The position numbers and the translations under genes are program-made. Shown here one piece after another: positions 43,239 through 50,900 of a DNA stretch of 64,000 nt. The DNA is from Fischerella muscicola SAG 1427-1 = PCC 73103 (GTDB lineage: Bacteria; Cyanobacteriota; Cyanobacteriia; Cyanobacteriales; Nostocaceae), in NCBI RefSeq assembly GCF_000317245.1, contig NZ_AJLJ01000210.1, positions 1 through 64,000 of the forward strand, read 5' to 3'. How positions within the stretch are numbered: the first letter of the stretch is position 1; every line of letters begins with the position of its first letter. The notes beneath the pieces are model-generated. The model searched no databases and had not been told where the DNA came from. It was given only the letters and a program-made list of their open reading frames with translations.

Positions 43239-44438
43239 CTAAATTTTAATAGCTACATCTACTTGTAAGTTAGTTAAACCAGAGACTTGTTGACTATCTA
43301 CTGAGTTATCGAGACGAATTTTGACTTGAATGACTCTGCGATCTGTATCTGCACCAGGGTTGACACTTAAGATATTCTGTCTGTCAACGAGTAAACCTAT
43401 TTCGCTGACAGTTCCTTGTAATTTTTTGCCAGGAAAGGCGGTGCTAGTAATGATCGCTTTTTGACCTATACGTACTTTTTGAATATCTGTTTGGTAAACT
43501 TCTGCGATCGCGTACATTTGAGAAGTTTTACCGATCTCTACAATACCGTTAGTAGCGACTACTTCTCCTGATTTGGCGTGAGTTTTCAAAACTTTACCAC
43601 TGACTGGAGATTTTACGTAAGTTAATTCATGCTGGGCTTGTGCTTGTTTCACAGCAGACATCGCACTCTTGAGTTCGGCTTCTGCTAGGCGGACATCTGT
43701 CGGGCGCACCTCTTTTATACTTCCTAGTTTGGCTTTAGACTCTCTGATTTGTTCTTGGAGAGTATCAACAGAACGGGTAAGAGCTGCTTTACCCTCAGCT
43801 AGTTGTTGTTGCAAAGTCTTGAGTTGCAAAGCTTTGCTCTCTGCTGTAGATGCAGAAATCGCACCTTCTCTATATAGTTGTTGATAGCGGTTGTTTTCAG
43901 TTTCGGCATTTTGTACTTGAGCTTGGAGACTGGCGATCGCTGCTTGCTGAGTAGTAACTTCTCCTTGTAATTGCCATTCTATTTGAGCGATCGCTGCTTT
44001 TTGAGCATCAATATCCCCTGTTTTTGCCCCAGCTTTAACCTGTGCTAGTTTAGCTTGAGCCACTGTCACACTGTCTAAGGCTTGTTGTACAGCCACAAGA
44101 GTACGAGTGTATCCTTCCAACAATGCTATGACTTGACCTGCTTTTACTTGCTCTCCTTCTTTCACTAACAGCTTTTCTACTCGTACACCACTTAGTGAAC
44201 TGGGAGCAGACAATTGAGTGATTTCACCATCAGGTACAATACGCCCTAAAGCAGTCACAGCAACTCTTGCAGGCGCAGCTTTCACAGGCTTTTGTGGTTC
44301 GGTTTGAACTTGGGAGCGAAGCAGTAACAAACTGAAGAAAGACACTAAGCCAGTAGCAAAAGCTATAGAAACCGCCAAAAAAATTCCCCACCTAGTTAAA
44401 GGTTTTGCGAAGAACAAGCTTTTCTTGTCTGCTGTCAT
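43239..44438 (-). CDS. hgdB: HlyD/DevB-type membrane fusion protein, HgdB-like
   Basis: 399 residues. One N-terminal membrane helix (WGIFLAVSIAFATGLVSFF), a lipoyl-like half (EKLLVKEGEQVKAGQVIALLEG), a long coiled coil (about 135-270, Ala/Gln/Lys rich), the second lipoyl-like half (YVKSPVSGKVLKTHAKSGE) and a beta-barrel part. It should link the inner-membrane permease to a TolC-type channel. The ATG at 44438 is chosen; the frame runs to a TTG at 44516 through a low-complexity repeat that is not protein-like. No ATPase (devA-type) gene lies nearby, as recalled for Anabaena hgdBC. Confidence 0.85.
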   Translation of the reverse strand: MTADKKSLFFAKPLTRWGIFLAVSIAFATGLVSFFSLLLLRSQVQTEPQKPVKAAPARVAVTALGRIVPDGEITQLSAPSSLSGVRVEKLLVKEGEQVKAGQVIALLEGYTRTLVAVQQALDSVTVAQAKLAQVKAGAKTGDIDAQKAAIAQIEWQLQGEVTTQQAAIASLQAQVQNAETENNRYQQLYREGAISASTAESKALQLKTLQQQLAEGKAALTRSVDTLQEQIRESKAKLGSIKEVRPTDVRLAEAELKSAMSAVKQAQAQHELTYVKSPVSGKVLKTHAKSGEVVATNGIVEIGKTSQMYAIAEVYQTDIQKVRIGQKAIITSTAFPGKKLQGTVSEIGLLVDRQNILSVNPGADTDRRVIQVKIRLDNSVDSQQVSGLTNLQVDVAIKI

Positions 44439-45247
44439 ATTTTTATTGGTTGATATTGATAGTTGGTTGTTGATTGTTGATTGTTGATTGTTGGTGCTTA
44501 AAATACCAAATAACAAAAGACTAACAATGACTGCGAGAAATTACAGTTATCAGTTATTAATCGATTCTGGGAATTACATCTGATAGCTGTAGCCTGCGGC
44601 AAGCCGCCAATGCGTCTACACTGATTAATAGAAACCCTTACGAATGACAAATTACAAATTACAAATTACAAATTACAAATGACGACCCTCGCCAGTTAGC
44701 TTTATTTGTGCCGACCTAATTAAATGTAATTGATCGCACAATTAACAGCAGCCTTACACCAAAATTTTCTCAATTTTACTCTTGGTAGATATCTGGTAAA
44801 GTAGGCCCTGAACAATAACAATACTAATTTAGAAAACTTTTACGTCGAAAAAGAATCTGAGCTAAAAACGAAGCGGCAATGATATGGGCATTAAAAACTC
44901 GCCTTCCAATATGGCAAAAAACTTTGATGTTGTCAAGCAGGGGATCGGGGATAAGGGATTGGAGATAAGGGGGACAAGGGAGAATATTATTACTTCCCAC
45001 ACTCCCCACACCAAGCACATCTCATCGGGGAACTTTTTTAAGAGTATTGGCTTCAATAAAACAGTAAGAGAGAGGGTACAAGCCCAAATTTCTCAGTGGG
45101 AGCAATCTAAAATCGAATAGCCGTAAAGCATTAAGACATTCTCATCAGAGTTTTCATAAAATTAATGTTTTTGATCGCACTGGTGAAATAAAATCGGGTT
45201 TATCGTCTTGCGGGTATTCTGACTGACGACTTAGAAAAACAGTAATT
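44439..45247. other. 809-bp gap between divergent hgdB and the ParB-like gene
   Basis: It contains a GTTGATTGTTGATTGTTG tandem (44466-44492), an ACAAATTACAAATTACAAAT tandem (44647-44683) and a GGGATCGGGGATAAGGGATT-type run (44940-44975). A 78-codon frame at 44884 crosses that run and is not called. Both promoters must be here; I cannot mark a specific regulator site. Confidence 0.5.
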
Positions 45248-46597
45248 ATGCCTAAGATATCTATAAACAAAATTAAAATTGGTGTGAATCGTCGTCCATT
45301 AAATGGCGAGAAAGTTAAGGATTTAAAAGAATCTATTCAAGCAAATGGTCTTTTAAACCCAATTACGGTAGATCAACATTACAACTTGATTGCTGGGTTG
45401 CACCGTCTGACGGCTTGTCAGATGCTGGGTTTAGAAGAAATTGAGTGCAATGTTGTTAATTATGAAGATACTGAACAATCTCGTCTAGCGGAAATAGACG
45501 AAAATTTAATCCGCAATGAGCTAGAACCCCTCGAACGTAATGAACTTTGGTTGGAACGGGAGCAAATTCTCCAACGAATGGGACTCAGAGCCAAAGCAGG
45601 AGATAACCAATATACGCTTAAAGGTAGTGCAACCATTTCACCACCTGCGAAGACTACTAAGGATATCGCCAAAAAAACAGGTTTCTCTGAACGTACTTTG
45701 CAGCAAGGTTTACAGATCGCTAAGGCGATTCATCCAGAGGTAAAACAGCTGATTAAAGAAACACCATTAGCTAAAAGTACTACGGCTCAGTTAGAAATAG
45801 CCAGAACTGCTACTGCTGAACGTACTTCAGCAGAACAAGCTGAAGAAGCTGCACAATTAGCCAAAGCCAAGGGAGAAGAACAAGAAGCCGAACGACAAGC
45901 ACAATTAGCAGCAGAATCACGAGCCAAGCAAAAGGAGTTACAATTACTAGCCTTCAAAAGTGCGATCGCTCAAAAACAAGCAAAGTCAGCTGTTAAAAAA
46001 GTGCCAAATCGTTTAGAACAGCCAGATCACAAAACAACCGTTATTCTCAAAGAACCACAAGTAAAAGTTGGTGATGAATTAGTGCTGGGTAGGCATTTAG
46101 TTTATTGTGGTGATACTAGTAGTAAAAATTTTAAACAACTCTTACCATCGAATGCGGCCTTAGCGATCGCCACTCTATCATCTACTTGGAATCATGATTA
46201 CTTGGTTGATGAAGCAAGAATTGTTGCAGTCGTACGTTCCCAAGATCAAATTTATGAGTTTTGCAGCCAAACTCGGATGCCTTACCAGTATGAATTAATC
46301 ATTAGTAACCTGTATATTGGCATTTTTTCTCATCAATCCATATCTAAGCCGCAAACACCAATTCATATTGAAGGTATAGAAGGAATAATTAATTACCTAA
46401 TCAACCTTTATACAAGTCATCAAGATCAATTTGTCATTGCTCCATTTATGGGAAATGGTGAAATTTTGAGCGCTTGTGAAAGGATGGGGCGTATCTGTTT
46501 TATCGGAGATCATAACCTAGAATTAATCAGTCGCGAAATTATCCGTTGGGAAAAGTGGACAGGGAAAAAAGCCAACATCGGTGTGGGGATGGGGTGA
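45248..46597 (+). CDS. ParB-like protein fused to a degenerate DNA methyltransferase domain
   Basis: 449 residues. N-terminal ParB/sulfiredoxin-type domain (GVNRRPLNGEKVKDLKESIQ, then LIAGLHRLTACQMLG), a KorB/HTH-like part (TTKDIAKKTGFSERTLQQGL), an Ala/Glu/Lys coiled coil (about 185-245), then a domain that follows the ParB-methyltransferase fusions of phages and plasmids (VGDELVLGRHLVYCGDTSS, ..., APFMGNGEILSACERMGRIC and RWEKWTGKKA). The key residues have gone: the catalytic DPPY position reads STWNHD, and DPFxGSGTT reads APFMGNGEI. So methylation is unlikely and a DNA-binding or regulatory role is inferred. Starts ATG at 45248, in the same direction as the synthase genes. Confidence 0.82.
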   Translation: MPKISINKIKIGVNRRPLNGEKVKDLKESIQANGLLNPITVDQHYNLIAGLHRLTACQMLGLEEIECNVVNYEDTEQSRLAEIDENLIRNELEPLERNELWLEREQILQRMGLRAKAGDNQYTLKGSATISPPAKTTKDIAKKTGFSERTLQQGLQIAKAIHPEVKQLIKETPLAKSTTAQLEIARTATAERTSAEQAEEAAQLAKAKGEEQEAERQAQLAAESRAKQKELQLLAFKSAIAQKQAKSAVKKVPNRLEQPDHKTTVILKEPQVKVGDELVLGRHLVYCGDTSSKNFKQLLPSNAALAIATLSSTWNHDYLVDEARIVAVVRSQDQIYEFCSQTRMPYQYELIISNLYIGIFSHQSISKPQTPIHIEGIEGIINYLINLYTSHQDQFVIAPFMGNGEILSACERMGRICFIGDHNLELISREIIRWEKWTGKKANIGVGMG

Positions 46598-47363
46598 TGG
46601 GGGACAAAGAGGACAAGGGAGACAAGGGAGAATGACCAATGACCATTGTACAGACGCGATAAATCGCGTCTCTAATGACCAGCAAAAAAATGTAAATAAA
46701 CATTGACTTTAATAACCTCTTAATATGTCTAGTTTATTTTTATTAAAAAATCAGCATCAGTGATAGCTGAATCATTATCTTGTCATGAAAAATATACTGA
46801 GCTTTACTGACTTCACATTTTTTTGATCACATTGTTAATTCAGTTCCAAAATCAATTTTTATTGAGGCTATTTATTAATATAATTGCAAAAGAGATGCCT
46901 ATTTATTACCGGAGTATAGGCACTTTCTACTTTTTACTTGAGGCAATAGTAAGAAATGCTACTTTTTAATACTTGTTCAAGTTTGTATTTATATTTTTTC
47001 TAAAATTGCCACCTACGAACAATCCAGTTAATGCTGGCTATGCTAATCTTGGTATTAATTGTCGTTCTTATAGGCAACAAGGCTTATTAGTTAGTGAATA
47101 ATTAATTGAGAGTACATAACTACGCACTAAAAAAGTCCCCATGCCATCATTAATGATTCAGTAAGTGAACAGCATTAAACGTAAAATGCTCCCTCTTGAA
47201 ATCTAATCAAGAAGCAGCTTTATATTTCTACCTTCTAGTTAGTTCAATTATTTTTGTAATTGCTTATGAATTCAAATGAAAGGAGGTATTTTTCGGTAAC
47301 GAATTTGTCAAACAATATTTGACAGAATTCATAGAATATATTATCTTGGAAGTCGAAACTGCT
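46598..47363. other. 766-bp gap with a GACGCGAT palindrome and an orphan Shine-Dalgarno
   Basis: GTACAGACGCGATAAATCGC GTCTCTA spans 46648-46674. The rest is AT-rich. At 47279-47287 lies an exact AAAGGAGGT with no start codon at a normal distance; the nearest in-frame start of the next gene is 77 bases further on. This suggests a long leader or a decayed small ORF. Confidence 0.5.
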
Positions 47364-47642
47364 ATGGCATTTATCAAGATTCAAAACGTTATTCTTAACA
47401 CCAGCTACATTGCCGCAGTTAAGCTAGATAATCAACCTGGCTCAGAAGTAAAAAGCGTTTCTGTTCTCTTAGTTACTCCTAAGTTTTCAATATTCCAGTG
47501 TGAAAGCATCTCCCCCAATCTCCATAACTACGAATGGATAGAGTTTACGGGTCAGGCAGCTAACGCACTGCAAGACTATTTTACTAGTTACAACAACGTC
47601 ATCGATCTATTACCACAATCTCAGGAGTCGAGCGTTGTGTAA
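47364..47642 (+). CDS. small conserved protein upstream of hglE
   Basis: 92 residues with a strand-rich pattern: AFIKIQNVILNTSYIAAVKL, then VSVLLVTPKFSIFQCESI, and a C-terminal helix (QAANALQDYF). No named family is recognised. I chose the ATG at 47364 (GGA about 11 bases before); the open frame goes back to a TTG at 47319. It lies 276 bp before hglE on the same strand and may be part of the island. Confidence 0.65.
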   Translation: MAFIKIQNVILNTSYIAAVKLDNQPGSEVKSVSVLLVTPKFSIFQCESISPNLHNYEWIEFTGQAANALQDYFTSYNNVIDLLPQSQESSVV

Positions 47643-47731
47643 TATTTTTGATCTAATTGCAACAGACACAAGCAAAATTATTTTCATCTAGTTAACCGAT
47701 TTGAGATTTTTGATTTGCGATTTTAGAATTG

Positions 47732-47780
47732 GTGTTCCGAAAACTATTAATCCAAAATCCAAAATCCAAAATCCAAAATA
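47732..47780. repeat. AATCCAAA-type repeat upstream of hglE
   Basis: ATTTTAGAATTGG and AATCCAAAATCCAAAATCC, partly self-complementary, as at 29426-29487. The 140 bases beyond it should contain the hglE promoter; no NtcA-type site is clear. Confidence 0.5.
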
Positions 47781-47918
47781 GTCAGGGTGACATTTGCTAT
47801 TGGGTGCTGATGTCAATACAAGTATTTAGCCCTTGTGCATAGGATAACTGCTGCATTAATTCGCTACAGAAACTGTAGCAGTTATATCATCCACATTACC
47901 AAAAATTAATCATCTTCT

Positions 47919-50900
47919 ATGTCTGCTCATTCAATTGAGATTGCCTTAGCGCAATTGGAAGAACAGATAAACAATTGTGAAAAGGCAGTGGTGAGGTTTC
48001 TTGAGGTCAAAAAAAGGATGTCGGATAAGTCTATGGGAATCGAAAAAATAAACAGAAAATTGCAGCATAATCCTATCGCTATTATCGGTATGGCTTCTTT
48101 ATTTCCCCAAGCGAAAAACTTGCGGGAATATTGGCAAAATATTGTTAATAAACTCGACTGTATAACCGACATTCCACCCACCCATTGGAGTGTGGAAGAT
48201 TACTACGATCCAAACCCCAGAACACCAGAAGACAAAACCTATTGCAAAAAAGGCGGATTTCTTCCCCATGTTGATTTTAACCCCATGGATTTTGGAATTC
48301 CGCCAAATATTTTAGAAGTGACAGATGTCTCCCAACTGTTGAGCTTGCTAGTTGCTAAACAGGCGATGGAAGATGCTGGTTATAACGAAAACCGGGAATT
48401 TAGTCGCGAAACTGTCGGTGTCATCTTAGGATCAGCAGCCCTAAAATTAGGGATTCCCTTGGCTGCGCGTTTGCAATATCCAATTTGGGAAAAAGCCCTC
48501 AAAAGTAGCGGCTTATCTGATGAAGATACCCAAAAAGTGATTGAAAAAATCAAAAGCGCTTACGTCAAGTGGGATGAAAACGCCTTCCCCGGTATGTTAG
48601 CAAACGTCATCTCTGGACGAATTGCTAACCGTTTGAATTTAGGCGGAATCAATTGCACAGTTGACGCTGCTTGTGCTAGTTCCTTCGCTGCCCTGAAAAT
48701 GGCAATTAGCGAGTTAGTCGAACATCGTTGTGACATGATGCTGACTGGCGGCGTTGATACTGACAACTCGATTACAGCTTATATCAGTTTTAGCAAAACT
48801 CCGGCGGTGACTCCTAGCGGCGTCGTGAGACCCTTCGATACCCAGTCTGATGGCATGATGTTGGGTGAAGGTATCGGTATGGTTGTTCTCAAACGCTTAG
48901 AAGATGCGGTACGAGACAACGATAAAATCTATGCAGTCATCAAAGGTATCGGTACATCCAGCGATGGACGTTATAAAAGTATTTACGCCCCTCGCCAAGC
49001 GGGACAGGTACAAGCATTGCGCCGCGCCTACGAAGATGCAGGCTTTACACCCGAAACTGTTTCTCTGATTGAAGCCCACGGTACAGGGACTATGGCGGGT
49101 GATCCAACTGAATTTGGGTCTTTACGAGAATTTTTCGGAGAAAATAGCTCCAAAAGACATCATATCGCCCTTGGTACAGTCAAATCCCAAATTGGACATA
49201 CAAAAGCGGCGGCTGGTGCGGCGAGTTTGATCAAAACTGCTTTGGCACTCCACCATAAGATCCTACCAGCCACAATTAACGTCACTGAACCCAACCCCAA
49301 ACTTCAAATCAAGAATTCACCTTTCTATTTAAATACAGAAACAAGACCTTGGATTCGTTCAGAAGGGGAAGCGCCAAGACGGGCGGGTGTCAGTTCCTTC
49401 GGTTTTGGTGGTACAAATTATCATGTGGTTCTGGAAGAATACGAAGGCGAACACAACCAAGCTTACCGCTTGCACACCGCGCCCAGTGAAGTAGTCCTGT
49501 TTGCTCAAACTCCAGCAGATTTATTAAGCAGTTGTCAGGAAACCTTAGCTCAATTGCAGTCTGAGGCAGGTAATAAGAATTATGTAGAGTTGGTCGAAGC
49601 TTGCAAAACTAGAGAAATTCCCCAGGGTGCTGCTAGGGTTGGTTTTGTCGCTGAGAATAGTGTTGAAGCTTGCAAGTTACTACAAATTAGCATCGACTTG
49701 CTGAAAAACAAACCAACTGCGACATCCTGGGAACATCCCCAAGGTGTTTACTACCGCGCTTCTGGTATGGAATTAGCCGGAAAAGTAGTAGCTTTATTTT
49801 CCGGTCAGGGTTCGCAATACTTAAATATGGGTCGGGAATTAGTGATGAATTTCCCGGAAATGCGGAATCTGTACGGCTACATGGATAGCTTGTTATGCAA
49901 AGATAACTTGCAGCCACTATCTGAGATAGTTTTTCCTCATCCCGTATTTGAAGAGACAGAAAAGAATGCCCAAGTTGCAGCATTACAACGGACACAATAT
50001 GCTCAACCTGCAATTGGGATGTTAAGCGCAGGGATGTATAAAATCTTGCAACAATCTGGATTTAAGGCAGATTTCGTTGCTGGACACAGTTTTGGTGAAC
50101 TCACAGCATTGTGGGCGGCGGGAGTGTTGAGTGATGCAGATTACTGTTTACTTGTGAAAGCACGGGGACAGGCAATGGCAGCACCCCAAGATCCGAATTA
50201 TGATACAGGAGCGATGCTGGCGGTCAAAGAAGACCTGAGTAAGGTAGAAGCAGTACTGAGGAATTATCCCCAGGTGGCGATCGCTAACTTTAATTCACCC
50301 CGCCAAGTCGTATTAGCAGGCCCCACCAACGCTATTACCCAAATAAAGGATGCATTACACAAACAAGGATATGCAGCTGTTTCTTTACCAGTATCCGCAG
50401 CTTTCCATACACCGCTAATTGCTTTTGCTCAAAAATCCTTTGCGATCGCAATTAAAAACGCCAACTTCCAAATTCCCCAAATCCCTGTTTACAGCAACGT
50501 CACAGGTAAGGAATATCCCAAAGAAGCAGCAGTCATTCAAAAAACCCTCGAAACCCACCTTTCCAACTCCGTGCTGTTCAAGCAGGAAATCGAAAATATC
50601 TATGCGGCTGGGGGTTACTGCTTCGTAGAATTTGGGCCGAGAAATATTCTCACCAACTTAATCAAAGACATTTTAGGCGATCGCCCCCATATGGCGATCG
50701 CACTCAATCCCAGCGCCCAAAAGAACAGCGATCGTTCTGTGCGCGAAGCCGCTGTACAAATGCGGGTTGCAGGGATGTCTCTGAAAAACCTCGACCCCTA
50801 TCAACTACCGCCAGTAATTGCAGAACCAGCGAAAAACAAAGGTTTGAACGTCAAATTGTGCGGTAGTAACTACGTATCAGACAAAACGAAAATGGCATTT

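Noticed and set aside
44884..45120. 78-codon plus-strand ORF upstream of the ParB-like gene (with minus-strand shadows)
   Set aside because: Its middle is the GGGATCGGGGATAAGGG low-complexity repeat; only the last 25 codons look protein-like, so at most it is a decayed fragment.
47781..47918. NtcA-type (GTA-N8-TAC) site upstream of hglE
   Set aside because: I found no convincing match by eye; near matches lacked one half-site.
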